Shown piece after piece: positions 23,511 through 32,456 of a stretch of 63,414 nucleotides of DNA. Positions within the stretch are counted from its first letter, which is position 1. Each line of letters opens with the position of its first letter. Both the position numbers and the translations under genes were made by a program. The notes beneath the pieces are model-generated. The model ran no database searches, had not been told where the DNA came from, and saw only the letters and a program-made list of their open reading frames with translations. Source of the DNA: an uncultured Clostridia bacterium (GTDB taxonomy: Bacteria > Bacillota > Clostridia > Christensenellales > Aristaeellaceae); assembly GCA_947565865.1 (NCBI GenBank), contig CANOHT010000016.1, positions 1 to 63,414 of the forward strand. Direction: 5' to 3'.

Positions 23511-26294
23511 TTACAGCTCCCTGATATTATCAATGATAGTTTGCCCCATCACCCGGCGCAGCTGTCCGCGAATGCCCGCTATGGCGCACAGGGCGTTGAG
23601 CGCGGCCAGGGGCAGAAGGACGAGAAGCAGCCAAGGATGATCATAGGGGAAGATGTTGCCAGAGATATTGAATGTGATGCCGTATGTGACGGCGGTGAGC
23701 AAATAACCGACGCCGGAAGCGATGATGGCAGGAATGGCGTAGCAGCGCAGCAGCGTCCCTTCATCCGCGCCCACGGCCCGCAGCGTACCTACCATGCGCA
23801 CATCCGCGCGGAGCCGGCGGGCGGTATTGGTCACCTGCATGGCCACGCTGACGGCGAAGAACAACAGCGAAATCCCCCCAAGGAGCGCCAGTGTCCGTAT
23901 CAGATCCCGCCTGTGTTCCCTGCGGGCTGCCAGGCTGTTGTGGACTGTCGCGTTCCGGCGTATGCCGACGCGGGTGATCCTGTCCTCCAGGCGGGCTTCG
24001 GTATCGGCGTCGGGCATGGCGGAGAGCATCAGGTTCACGCCCTCCGCGCCGTTGGCGTGAAGACCCAGCGCGGCGGCCCCTTTTTCCGTGGTGATGAAAC
24101 ACAGCCCGGAGGGATAGACGCCGACAATAGAAACTGGGCCCTTGAGGATGGCGCCGACCCTCGGTGCGCAGGCTGTCCGGGCAAGCCCGCTGTAATAGCG
24201 CTGCAGCTGGCCCTCGCTTGTCCGATCGGTGAACCAGTCCGGCGTTTCTCCCCAGAGCTGCGTAAGGGAAACGGTTTGGCCGGTATAAAAGTAGTCGTTT
24301 TGCAGGATGAGATCCCAGTCCTCCCGCCGGAGTTCATTGTCGAAATGGAGGGTGTCACGTTCAAGAAATCCGCCGTCGGGGGTGATGGCGCACAGGTTCG
24401 GCGCGTAGACCAGCACTTCTTGGCCCGCGTCCAGCGCCGCCATGTCGATGCGTCCCTCGGCGACGTTCTTGGCCAGGGCGCCTTCGTCCAGCGTGGCGAT
24501 CAGGATGGTGACGGGCAGCAGCTTATCCTCCACGCCCAGGACCTTTTGCAGCGTACGCATCTGCTGGAAGGTTGCCATGGTGCTGCGGTAGAACCACTCG
24601 TGGGGGAAATCCTCGGCAGAGGTCTCATCCGTAACATCCAGATAGTAGGTCTCCACGCCGATGTTTGTTGCGCAGACCGGCATCATGGTTTCTTGCCCGT
24701 CATCATAACGGGTGGTCAGGTTGTAGGTTCTGAGGTAGTCAGGCGCCGGGTCGGGCAGGGGGAGAATGGCCGTGATCTGCCGCTGGCTGGCTACCTGGCT
24801 GACCAGCGGCAGGGCGCGAAGCTGCTGGAGGTCGCTATCCGTGAGTCCTTCATCTTTCTGCGCTTTCTGGGCGAAGGGCTCAGACACGAAGCTGGCGTCC
24901 CTGCTTATGGTGAGGCTGAAGGCGTGCTGGTTTTGGGAGTCGTTCCCACTCTGGAAAAGCAGCAATTCGCTCAAAAGGAGCGCCACAAAAAGCATCAGCG
25001 CCGCCATCAGGGCGCTTCCGGCCTGGCGCATGGGATGCAGCGCCAGCTGCCGGGCCGCGATCAGCCGGGGAACCCTGAAGGTTTTGTGGCTGCGGAAACG
25101 GCGGGCCCTGCGCAAAGCGGCGGTGTTCCTGAGTACGCCCATGGGCGTTTGCCTGGAGGCTCTGCGCAGCGGCAGCGCGGAGGCCAGATACACGCACAGG
25201 AAGGCAAGCGCTACCACCGGCAGCAGCAGCCAGACCGTCGGGTGAAAAACCAGCTCCTGGGGCGCTGCCATGGATAGGAGCCAGCAGGTCAGGCAGCCCA
25301 TGATCACGCCAATGGGCAAAGCGGTCAGCGTCAGCAGCCACACGTCCCGGCCAAAGAGCCTGCGCAGCTGCCGCCGGGTGGCCCCCACGGCCCGCAGCAT
25401 CCCGATGTCCTCCGTTTTGCGCGCCAGCATGCTTTCCATGGCGGAGGCAATGGCTACGCAGGAGGAAAGCAGCAGCGCGCCGCTGAGAAGAACCCACAGG
25501 ATCACCTGACTGCTCTTTTGCAGGGCGTCCCTTTGGCTATCGTCGTAAGGCGACGCGGAGCCGGTCACGCGGCTGATGCGATGGCACATGTGGAAGGCCC
25601 CGTCCTGGACGGCCTGAATGTGGTCAAGGGTTATCAGGGGCCGATTGGTCATCACCCGATGGACAACCATCCTGCCCACGGGATAGGGAGGCTCCCGGAG
25701 CGAGGTCAGAATCCCGGGCAGCCTGACGGCGCCGCTGTCGAAGCTGTACCAGCCGTCCACGTCAAGATAGACGCTTTGCTCGCTGAGAATCCCCACCAGG
25801 GTGAAGGTACGCTCCTGGCTTTCGCCGTCAAAGGGCCGCATCGTCCAGGTGAAGGTATCCCCAACGGCGGCATCCTCAAGGGAAAGCTTGTCCAGGGCGC
25901 TGCGCTCCGCGGCGATCTCCCCGGGGGCTTCCGGCAGGCGGCCCTCAATACAATGGCGGTACATGAGCGCCTCGGCGGTTTCGTCGTAATAGCCGGTATA
26001 GACCTTGCTGTCCTCCACGGATGCGGTGACGTAGACGCTGCCGATCCGGTCGAACAGGCCGCTGCCGCGCAGCAGGTCGTCGGTGATCGCTGGGCTGTCG
26101 GGGAGGAGGGTGTCCGCCCAGCCTACCCGGCGAGCCATCTTTTCCTCGTTGGCCCGCAGTGTTCCCTGGATGCACAGGACGGAAAAGCTGGCCAGGTATA
26201 CCGCCAGAAAGATGCCGATGGCGAGGCTGAAATAGGCTTTGCGGTTGTGCTTCAGATTGGCCCTGGCTACCCGGTTCATGGTGAGGCGCTTCAC
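23511..26294 (-). CDS. Large FtsX/MacB-type ABC transporter permease
   Basis: A 927-residue integral membrane protein with two FtsX-type blocks. It has an N-terminal helix (about 20-41), a large extracellular domain, a cluster of helices around 270-400 with RKTEDIGMLRAVGATRRQLRR (the coupling segment typical of FtsX domains), a second helix and ectodomain pair from about 440, and a C-terminal helix cluster from about 800 with RMVGTLRAVGADEGTLLR. Such permeases act in lipoprotein release, peptide export or antimicrobial-peptide resistance. The ATPase gene overlaps its start by four bases and the exported protein follows after two. Substrate unknown. Confidence 0.88.
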   Translation of the reverse strand: MKRLTMNRVARANLKHNRKAYFSLAIGIFLAVYLASFSVLCIQGTLRANEEKMARRVGWADTLLPDSPAITDDLLRGSGLFDRIGSVYVTASVEDSKVYTGYYDETAEALMYRHCIEGRLPEAPGEIAAERSALDKLSLEDAAVGDTFTWTMRPFDGESQERTFTLVGILSEQSVYLDVDGWYSFDSGAVRLPGILTSLREPPYPVGRMVVHRVMTNRPLITLDHIQAVQDGAFHMCHRISRVTGSASPYDDSQRDALQKSSQVILWVLLSGALLLSSCVAIASAMESMLARKTEDIGMLRAVGATRRQLRRLFGRDVWLLTLTALPIGVIMGCLTCWLLSMAAPQELVFHPTVWLLLPVVALAFLCVYLASALPLRRASRQTPMGVLRNTAALRRARRFRSHKTFRVPRLIAARQLALHPMRQAGSALMAALMLFVALLLSELLLFQSGNDSQNQHAFSLTISRDASFVSEPFAQKAQKDEGLTDSDLQQLRALPLVSQVASQRQITAILPLPDPAPDYLRTYNLTTRYDDGQETMMPVCATNIGVETYYLDVTDETSAEDFPHEWFYRSTMATFQQMRTLQKVLGVEDKLLPVTILIATLDEGALAKNVAEGRIDMAALDAGQEVLVYAPNLCAITPDGGFLERDTLHFDNELRREDWDLILQNDYFYTGQTVSLTQLWGETPDWFTDRTSEGQLQRYYSGLARTACAPRVGAILKGPVSIVGVYPSGLCFITTEKGAAALGLHANGAEGVNLMLSAMPDADTEARLEDRITRVGIRRNATVHNSLAARREHRRDLIRTLALLGGISLLFFAVSVAMQVTNTARRLRADVRMVGTLRAVGADEGTLLRCYAIPAIIASGVGYLLTAVTYGITFNISGNIFPYDHPWLLLVLLPLAALNALCAIAGIRGQLRRVMGQTIIDNIREL

Positions 26295-26983
26295 GACTTA
26301 ACCACCTCGCTGTCATGGGCAACGCGGCCGTCTTCCAGCTGGATGACGCGATCCGCCTGCTCCGCCACGTTCAGGTCGTGGGTGACCAGCACCAGGGTGA
26401 TGCCCAGCTCCCGGTTCACCTGGCGCAGAAGGGTCAGGACTTCCCGGCCGACCTTGCCGTCCAGGTTGCCGGTGGGCTCATCCGCGAAGAGGATGGCGGG
26501 CTTGTTCGCCAGTGCCCGGGCGATGCTGACGCGCTGCTGCTGTCCGCCGGACATGGCGCCGGGCAGGTGGGAAAGCCGCTCCTGGATGCCCAGCAGGTCG
26601 ATGATATGATGCAGGTGCGCCTCGTCCGCCTGGCGGTTGTCCAGCATCACGGGCAGCAGGATGTTCTCCCAGCCGGTCAGTTCCCGCACCAGGTTGTAGC
26701 TCTGGAACACAAAGCCAAAGCGGCGGCGGCGCAGCACGGCCAGCTGGTTTTCCTTGTACTTGTACAGATCAGCCTCCTGATAGATCACCCTGCCGCCGGT
26801 GGGATGATCCAGGCCGGAAAGCAGATGCAGCAGCGTGGATTTGCCGCTGCCGCTGGGGCCGGTGATGGCCGTAAAGCTGCCCTGCTCCAGGGCAAGGGAT
26901 ACCCCGTCCAGGGCGATCACCTTGTTTTCGCTGGCCTGATAAACTTTGCTGAGGTTTTCACAGTGCATGATTTCCATCATCAT
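26291..26983 (-). CDS. ABC transporter ATP-binding protein (LolD/MacB type)
   Basis: A 230-residue ATPase with Walker A GPSGSGKST (about 41-49), the LolD/MacB-type segment FGFVFQSYNLVRELTGWENI (Q-loop), signature MSGGQQQRVSIARAL and Walker B ILFADEPTGNLDG. It powers the FtsX-type permease encoded next, with which it overlaps by four bases. Three consecutive ATG codons stand at the start after AAAGGAGGTC, so the exact initiator may be the second. It lies downstream of the sensor kinase gene after a 51-base gap. Confidence 0.93.
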   Translation of the reverse strand: MMMEIMHCENLSKVYQASENKVIALDGVSLALEQGSFTAITGPSGSGKSTLLHLLSGLDHPTGGRVIYQEADLYKYKENQLAVLRRRRFGFVFQSYNLVRELTGWENILLPVMLDNRQADEAHLHHIIDLLGIQERLSHLPGAMSGGQQQRVSIARALANKPAILFADEPTGNLDGKVGREVLTLLRQVNRELGITLVLVTHDLNVAEQADRVIQLEDGRVAHDSEVVKS

Positions 26984-27034
26984 GACCTCCTTTCAGCGCC
27001 ATTGTAGCAGGTCAACCTTACGCCCGGGTGACGT

Positions 27035-27937
27035 TTACCTTACGATTTCGCAAGACGGGGAGGCGGTGCTGTCCATCAGCGGCAGGGTGATAACCATCCG
27101 CAGGCCGCCGGGGCTGTTTTCGGCGTGGACGCTGCCGTGATGACGATGAATGATCTCCTTCACGATGGCAAGGCCCAGGCCTGTGCCCTTCGTTTCCCGG
27201 CTGTGGGCACGGTAGAAGCGGTCGAAGAGGTACGGCAGCTCCTTGGCATCCACGCCGCCGCCGTTATCGGCCACGGAGGAGAAAAAGGCGGAAGGCGTCT
27301 GTTCCAGGCGCACAGTGATTTCGCCGTCCTCCGGGGTATGCTCGCAGGCGTTTTTCAGCAGGTTCAGATAAGCCTCGCCCAGCCATTTGCCATCGCAGCG
27401 GATGACGGCGGAGCCCTCGACGCTCAGCCGCTTCCGGGGATAAACGGAGGCGAGGCCCTGCCAGGCTTCGCCAACGAGAGCGGCCACGTCATGCTCGCGG
27501 AAGGTGAAGGCATAGCCGTCCGCGCACAGGCGCTCCAGACGCAGCAGGGCATGGATCAGCCGTTCCATCCGCTCAATCTGGGTCAGCTGCTCGTCCGCGT
27601 GGGGGCCGGCGTCCATCTCACAGAAAAGCCGCAGGGAACTCAGCGGTGTTTTGAGCTGATGAGAAATGTCCGCCGTCAGGCCCCGGGCGGCGCGGCGTTC
27701 AGCCTGCCGCTGCTCCCGGGCCAGCAAGACCTGATTTTCCAGCTCGGCGGCGGCATTCTGCAAAGGCGCCAGCGCGTCCTCCCGCACAGAGAACGTCAGC
27801 TGCCGACGCCCGGAAACAAGAAAGGCCTCCATCCGCCTGGTCAGTGCGCGAAGGCGGATGCGCAGGCGCACGTGCGCCGCCGCCAGCGCCAGCAGAACAA
27901 CGGACAGCGCCGCCGTCGCCGCGATCAGTCCGCCCAC
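27035..27937 (-). CDS. Sensor histidine kinase
   Basis: A 300-residue membrane kinase with one N-terminal hydrophobic helix (about 4-21) and almost no extracellular part. The H-box reads DISHQLKTPLSSLR with the phospho-acceptor His93. The N-box (LNLLKNACEHTPEDG), G1 (DNGGGVDAKELPYLFDRFYR) and G2 (GTGLGLAIVKEI) are complete. Kinases with no sensory domain next to FtsX-type ABC genes often sense through the transporter, as in Bce-type systems; that analogy is an inference. It starts with GTG inside the last codons of the response regulator reading frame (13-base overlap). Confidence 0.9.
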   Translation of the reverse strand: MGGLIAATAALSVVLLALAAAHVRLRIRLRALTRRMEAFLVSGRRQLTFSVREDALAPLQNAAAELENQVLLAREQRQAERRAARGLTADISHQLKTPLSSLRLFCEMDAGPHADEQLTQIERMERLIHALLRLERLCADGYAFTFREHDVAALVGEAWQGLASVYPRKRLSVEGSAVIRCDGKWLGEAYLNLLKNACEHTPEDGEITVRLEQTPSAFFSSVADNGGGVDAKELPYLFDRFYRAHSRETKGTGLGLAIVKEIIHRHHGSVHAENSPGGLRMVITLPLMDSTASPSCEIVR

Positions 27938-28599
27938 TGGTAGCCCACCCCCCGTATGGTCTTGATGTGCTCCGCGCCGATCTTCTCCCGCAGGCGGCTC
28001 ACATGGACCGAAAGCGTGTTGTCATCCACAAATTTGCTGTCCGCATCCCAAAGGGCCTCCAGCAGAACGGAACGGGGAACAATGCTCGTCCGCTCCATAA
28101 GCGCCAGCAGAATACGGTATTCCGTCAGGGTCAGGGGCAGCGGCTCGCCGTTTTTCCGCGCCTACATATGAGCCTGATCCACCTCGATGCCGCCGCGGGC
28201 AAGGATGGCGGAGGGCCGGGGCTGGCTGGCCCGCAGCAGCGCGCGGATGCGGCTGAGCAGCTCCATCATGCGGAAGGGCTTGGCGACGTAATCGTTTCCC
28301 CCGGCGTCCAGGCCGCGCACCACGTCCCATTCCTCATCCTTGGCGGTGAGAAAGAGGATGGGCGTCGTCACCCCGGCCATCCGCCAGCGCTGGCACAGGG
28401 CCACGCCGTCGCCGTCGGGGAGGGTGACATCCAGCACGATGAGGCTGATGTCCTCTCCCAGGCTCGCAAGGGCCTCCTGAACACAGGAGGCCGCCGTGAC
28501 GCGGTAGCCTTCCCGCGCAAACAGCTCACAAAGGCCCTGGCGGAGAGCCTGGTCATCCTCAACCAACATCAGCGCGGCGCGTGGCGATTCCTGATTCAT
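27925..28599 (-). pseudogene. OmpR-family response regulator interrupted by an in-frame TAG
   Basis: The frame from 28599 to 27925 codes for a full OmpR/PhoB regulator of 224 codons plus stop except for one TAG at 28162-28164 (codon 146). The receiver domain is intact: Asp15, Asp16, phospho-acceptor Asp57 (LIVLDVTLPDG), Thr85 and Lys107. After the amber codon the same frame continues without gap into ARKNGEPLPLTLTEYRILL, a winged-helix domain ending IKTIRGVGYQWAD. The interruption falls in the linker just before the DNA-binding domain. A CAG to TAG change would explain it. Other genes here stop with TAG, so TAG is not recoded. As written, only a 145-residue receiver is made unless read-through or re-initiation occurs. 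A sequencing error is possible. Confidence 0.85.
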
Positions 28600-28656
28600 G
28601 GGCGCTTCCTTTCGTTCCGCGCGATGGCGGAAAATCCGTACTTGTCACTGATTGTC

Positions 28657-28685
28657 ATTGTATATGAAAAGGCGGAGGATGTCCA
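28657..28685 (-). promoter_or_regulatory. Promoter of the two-component/ABC operon
   Basis: On the minus strand: TGGACA (28680-28685), 17-base spacer, TACAAT (28657-28662). The response regulator start follows about 57 bases downstream, behind GAAAGGAAG. Confidence 0.7.
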
Positions 28686-28762
28686 TGCTGTTTTCAACCG
28701 CAAAAAAGCGACGCCCCGATTGGGTATCGCCGCAGGCTATGATTTAACTTCCCGGGAGGTGT

Positions 28763-28920
28763 CGGAGGGCCCGCAGGCCCTCTGACCATCATTCGTATCC
28801 CGGGGAGCTTTCTGTCAAGAAAACATTCCTTACACGACCGAACGGCCGGTCGAACGGCTATGCCGTTCGACCAGTGAGGGCGTGCATCACTCACGAAAGT
28901 GGCATAGGCCACCTTCGTGA
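28763..28920. repeat. Hairpin cluster downstream of the peptidoglycan-binding gene
   Basis: Three main hairpins: CGGAGGGCC/GGCCCTCTG (28763-28784, loop CGCA), a perfect 11-bp stem GGTCGAACGGC-TAT-GCCGTTCGACC (28848-28872), and TCACGAAAGTGGC/GCCACCTTCGTGA with loop ATAG (28891-28920). The last ends three bases from the stop of the minus-strand gene and may end its transcript. No gene lies here. Confidence 0.8.
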
Positions 28921-28923
28921 CAC

Positions 28924-29952
28924 TCAGTCCGTGGCCTGGGCTACGTCCTTGTGCCGCACGCGGAGCATCAGGGTGGATTCCTCGCTGTCCCATTCCGTCT
29001 GGGCGTTCAGCGCCCGTTCCAGCAGACCGGTGGAGATCAGCAGCTGATCGTCCAGGAGCAGGATATCGCTGGTTTCCAGGGCCAGGGGCACATCATCCAC
29101 GCGGCAGACGGCGGCACTGTCGTTCAGGGTCAGCACAACGGTGTAGCCTTCCGCCGTGAAGGTATAAACGGCGCTGTCCTGGGCCAGTGTCCAGGTATCG
29201 ACGCTGGCTGCCAGGTCGCTGAGGTTCAGCATGATGCCATCTTCCAGCCGCCACACCCGGGGAGCCACGCGAATGGTCACCCCGTCCTCCTGACGCAGGC
29301 AGGTGAGCTTTTCCCCGCTGTCGTTCAGGACGATGGCGGCGCCCTGCAGCAGGATGGGAGCCGCCGGCGGCTCGGTCACATCCGTGGGCGTGGAAACGAG
29401 TCCGTCCAGCGCGGCTTCCGGCTCCATGGCGGGGAGGGCGGAGGGCGCAGGCGGGGCGATGGTAGGCGCCTGGGTGACGGCGGGCGTCTGGGTGGGCGCG
29501 GCCACCACGTCAGGGCTCTCGTAAAGGATGGTCTGGGTACGCTGTCCGGCCACGCCGTCCACCGTCAGGCCGTTGGCGGCCTGGAAGGCGCGCAGGGCCC
29601 GGTAGGTCTGACGGCCAAAGGCGCCGTCTGCCTCGCCGGTGAGATACCCCAGCTCAATCAGCCGCTCCTGCATTTGGCGCACTGACGCGCCGCGGTCGTT
29701 GAGCTCGATGTTGCGGTAGGCGGCGTTGGGGGTGATGGTGGGCTTGGGCTCTGGGGTAGGGACGGCGGTGGGGGCTCCCGGAACAGCCGAGGGCGTCGCG
29801 GTCGCGGGTGCGGCGGATACGCCGGGCGCCTGGGAAACGACGGCCGGGGGTGCCATGGTGGGCACGGGCGTTTCCTGGGGTGGCGGCGCGCCCTGCACGG
29901 AGGTAGCGAAGGTCAGGGTCATATACAGCATCAGTGTTTTCAGAAAGTCCAT
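28924..29952 (-). CDS. Exported peptidoglycan-binding protein
   Basis: A 342-residue secreted protein. Residues 1-21 form a signal peptide (MDFLKTLMLYMTLTFATSVQG). A Pro/Thr/Ala-rich linker (about 22-78) is followed by a PG_binding_1 domain (about 79-143: LNDRGASVRQMQERLIELGY and FGRQTYRALRAFQAANGLTV), a second Pro/Thr-rich linker and a C-terminal domain of about 135 residues. That last domain resembles the copper amine oxidase-like N-terminal domain common in Firmicute surface proteins (DDQLLISTGLLERALNAQ, then the STLMLRV strand). The start at 29952 has AAAGGAG eight bases upstream; an earlier start at 30021 would add residues before the signal peptide. It has its own promoter at 30050-30078. 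Confidence 0.8.
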   Translation of the reverse strand: MDFLKTLMLYMTLTFATSVQGAPPPQETPVPTMAPPAVVSQAPGVSAAPATATPSAVPGAPTAVPTPEPKPTITPNAAYRNIELNDRGASVRQMQERLIELGYLTGEADGAFGRQTYRALRAFQAANGLTVDGVAGQRTQTILYESPDVVAAPTQTPAVTQAPTIAPPAPSALPAMEPEAALDGLVSTPTDVTEPPAAPILLQGAAIVLNDSGEKLTCLRQEDGVTIRVAPRVWRLEDGIMLNLSDLAASVDTWTLAQDSAVYTFTAEGYTVVLTLNDSAAVCRVDDVPLALETSDILLLDDQLLISTGLLERALNAQTEWDSEESTLMLRVRHKDVAQATD

Positions 29953-30049
29953 GGCGCAATCTCCTTTCGGATGGCGGAGCCGTCTCCGCCCTGGGGAAGG
30001 AAGGCTATCTGGAGCCGACAAGGATGCCGGCAGACGATCAGTCAGGTCT

Positions 30050-30078
30050 ATTATACGCTATCTTTCGCGTGAATACAA
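30050..30078 (-). promoter_or_regulatory. Promoter of the peptidoglycan-binding protein gene
   Basis: Minus strand: TTGTAT (30073-30078), 17-base spacer, perfect TATAAT (30050-30055). Confidence 0.8.
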
Positions 30079-30121
30079 TCAAAACCGGGATTTTTACAGC
30101 AAAAGGTCTGTAAGATTTACG

Positions 30122-30215
30122 GGTGTTGCGCTTGCTTTTTGCTATGCTTTATATTATGATTAGAAAAGACTTTGCATGGAAACATCTGCCTTAGGGGCGC
30201 TTATTGCGCGCCTAG
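30122..30215 (+). promoter_or_regulatory. Probable promoter and leader hairpin of the sugar kinase
   Basis: AT-rich sequence with TTGCGC followed at 17-18 bases by TTATAT/TATATT, then a hairpin TAGGGGCGC/GCGCGCCTA with one mismatch (about 30192-30215) before the start at 30235. The promoter boundaries are uncertain. Confidence 0.4.
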
Positions 30216-30234
30216 GGCAGGAAGGGATGGGCGC

Positions 30235-31361
30235 ATGGCACGCTATTCAGCGGAGGAAGCCGCCGCAAAGCTGGCGGCATTTGATTTGTACGGTCAGGTT
30301 GTGGACATCCGGCGGTATGGCTGCGGCCACATCAATGACACCTTTATGGTAACCACGCGGAAGCCGGGGAGGAGTGAGGAGCGCCGCTACATCCTGCAGC
30401 GGCTGAGCCCTGTGGCCTTCCGTGAGCCGGAGAAGTGATGGAGAACATTGCCAACATCACCGCCTACATGAAAAGACTGATCCTGGGCCGGGGCGGCGAC
30501 CCCGACCGGGAAACGCTGATTATCATCCCCGCCAGGGACGGCAAGGACTATCTGCTGGACCCGGACAACGGCTGCTGGCGGATGTATCTGTTCATCGAGG
30601 ACAGCTTCAGCTACCAGCAGGCGGAATCCGAGGCGGTTTTCCGGGAGGCGGGGCGGGCCTTCGGCGCTTTTCAGCGGGATCTGGCAGATTACCCGGCATC
30701 CTCGCTGCATGAGACCATTCCCCGCTTTCACGATACCCCCAGCCGTGTCCGGGCGCTGCGGAAGGTGATGGCCGGGAATCCCGTGGGCCGGGCCGAGGGG
30801 GCGGGGGAGGAAATCGCTTTCGCCCTGGCCCGCGAGGAACGCGCCCGCGCGCTGGTGGACGCCCTTTCCCGGGGGGAACTGCCCCTGCGGGTGACCCACA
30901 ACGATACCAAGCTGAACAACGTGCTGATGAACCGGGAGACCGGCAGGGCCATGTGCGTGGTGGATCTGGATACCGTGATGCCGGGCCTGTGCGCCTATGA
31001 CTTTGGCGACGCCATCCGCTTTGGGGCCAACACGGCGAAGGAGGACGAGGCGGAGCTGTCCCTGGTGCGGTTCAGCCTGCCGATGTACCGGGCGTACAGC
31101 GAGGGCTATCTGGGAGCGGTGGGCGGACTGCTGACCGAGGCGGAGGTACGCTCGCTCCCCCTGGGGGCCTGGATGATGACCTATGAGTGCGGCGTCCGCT
31201 TCCTGACGGATTATCTGGACGGCGATCACTACTTCGGCATCGCCTATCCAGAGCATAATCTGGTTAGAGCGCGGAATCAGTTCGCCCTTTTGAAGGATAT
31301 GGAGCGCCACGCCGATGAAATGGATGAGGTCATGGCGCGCTGGAATGAACAGGGGAGGTAA
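30235..31361 (+). pseudogene. NahK-like sugar kinase (APH fold) split by a frameshift
   Basis: Together two frames give one complete kinase of about 375 residues, similar to N-acetylhexosamine 1-kinases and other aminoglycoside-phosphotransferase-fold sugar kinases. Frame one (ATG 30235 to TGA 30436-30438) holds the nucleotide-binding start (YGCGHINDTFMV, RYILQRLSPVAFREPEK). Frame two (GTG 30435 to 31361) continues at once with MENIANITAYMKR and contains the Brenner-type catalytic loop THNDTKLNNVLM and the metal site VVDLDTVMPG. Loss of one G (AAGGTGATG to AAGTGATG) explains the break. No slippery heptamer is seen, so programmed frameshifting is unlikely; mutation or a sequencing error is. 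A nucleotidyltransferase gene follows seven bases later, the usual pairing for sugar-1-phosphate activation. Confidence 0.8.
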
Positions 31362-31367
31362 AGGATT

Positions 31368-32288
31368 ATGAAGGAACCGATTCTTCTGATTATGGCGGCG
31401 GGCATGGGCAGCCGCTTCGGCGGGCTGAAGCAGATGACGCCCGTGGGCCCCGGCGGCGAGGTCATCCTGGATTACAGCGTGTTTGACGCCAGGCGCGCGG
31501 GTTTCAAGCGGGTGATCTTCCTCATCAAGCACGAGATTGAGGAGGACTTCAAGCGCCTGGTGGGTCGCAGGATGGAGCGCCATATGGAGGTGCGCTACGC
31601 CTTCCAGCAGACTGATAAGCTCCCCGCGCCCTACGCTCCGCCGGAAGGCCGCGCCAAGCCTTGGGGCACAGGTCATGCCGTGCTCTGCTGCAAGGAGCTC
31701 ATCGACGCGCCCTTCGCCGTCATCAACGCGGACGATTACTACGGCGTCAGCGCCTTCCAGACTGCCTACGACAGCCTGACGACCATGGCGGATGACGACA
31801 AAAAGCGCTACATGATGGTGGGCTATGAAATCCAGAACACCCTCACCGACAACGGCCATGTGGCCCGGGGTGTATGCACGGTGGACGGCGACGGTACGCT
31901 GCGGGACATCCATGAGCGCACGCACATCATCAAGACCTGCGACGGCGCGCTGTTCACCGAGGACGGCGAGCATTATCGACGCCTGCCTGCGCAGACCCTG
32001 GTCAGCATGAACATGTGGGGCTTCACCCCCAGCATCCTGCACGCGCTGGAGGGCGGCTTCCCGGCCTTCCTGGACAAGGCGCTGGCGGAGAATCCCCTCA
32101 GTGCGGAGTATTTCCTGCCCACGGTGGTGGACGGCATGCTCAAGGCGGGAGAGGCTGTGGTGCGGGTGCTGCCCAGCCGGGACAAGTGGTATGGCGTGAC
32201 TTATAAGGAAGATACGCCTGTGGTGATGGCGGCTTTGCGGGCCATGGCGCAGGAGGGGGTCTACCCCTGCCCGCTGTGGGGGAAATGA
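31368..32288 (+). CDS. Sugar nucleotidyltransferase family protein
   Basis: A 306-residue GT-A fold nucleotidyltransferase. The pyrophosphorylase signature LIMAAGMGSRFGGLKQMTPVG (about 6-26) binds the NTP, GTGHAVLCC contacts the nucleotide, and VINADDYYG (about 119-127) supplies the metal-binding Asp residues. Such proteins attach a nucleotide to a sugar 1-phosphate; the sugar is not evident. Paired with the NahK-like kinase, the two would turn a free sugar into a nucleotide sugar. AGGGGAGGTAAAGGATT precedes the start, six bases after the kinase stop. Confidence 0.85.
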   Translation: MKEPILLIMAAGMGSRFGGLKQMTPVGPGGEVILDYSVFDARRAGFKRVIFLIKHEIEEDFKRLVGRRMERHMEVRYAFQQTDKLPAPYAPPEGRAKPWGTGHAVLCCKELIDAPFAVINADDYYGVSAFQTAYDSLTTMADDDKKRYMMVGYEIQNTLTDNGHVARGVCTVDGDGTLRDIHERTHIIKTCDGALFTEDGEHYRRLPAQTLVSMNMWGFTPSILHALEGGFPAFLDKALAENPLSAEYFLPTVVDGMLKAGEAVVRVLPSRDKWYGVTYKEDTPVVMAALRAMAQEGVYPCPLWGK

Positions 32289-32317
32289 GCCTCGTCATCG
32301 GCGGATAGAAGCATACA

Positions 32318-32362
32318 GGCGACCTGGGCCGCTTTGCAGGCGGATGGCCCGGGCCGCTTTTT
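32318..32362 (+). terminator. Probable terminator after the nucleotidyltransferase
   Basis: CCTGGGCC (32323-32330) can pair with GGCCCGGG (32346-32353), followed by CCGC and TTTTT. The fold has alternatives, so the exact stem is uncertain. Confidence 0.5.
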
Positions 32363-32416
32363 CATGCCCCGGCAAGGAGAATCTCATGATTTGTTAATCC
32401 GCGGCGGTGAAGGTTA

Positions 32417-32425
32417 TGGTATAAT
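32417..32425 (+). promoter_or_regulatory. Extended -10 promoter of the VanZ gene
   Basis: TGGTATAAT (TATAAT at 32420-32425). No good -35 stands 17 bases upstream, so it probably depends on the extended -10. A short leader ends at GTGAGG before the start at 32457. Confidence 0.6.
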
Positions 32426-32456
32426 GAACGGGTACTTTCCGATTGTGAGGTGTCGT

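Noticed and set aside
28162..28164. TAG recoded as an amino acid
   Set aside because: Other genes in the window, such as those ending at 22135 and 56039, use TAG as a plausible normal stop, and no related recoding signal is seen.
30433..30440. Programmed -1 ribosomal frameshift in the sugar kinase
   Set aside because: There is no slippery heptamer or clear downstream stimulator. A one-base deletion is simpler.
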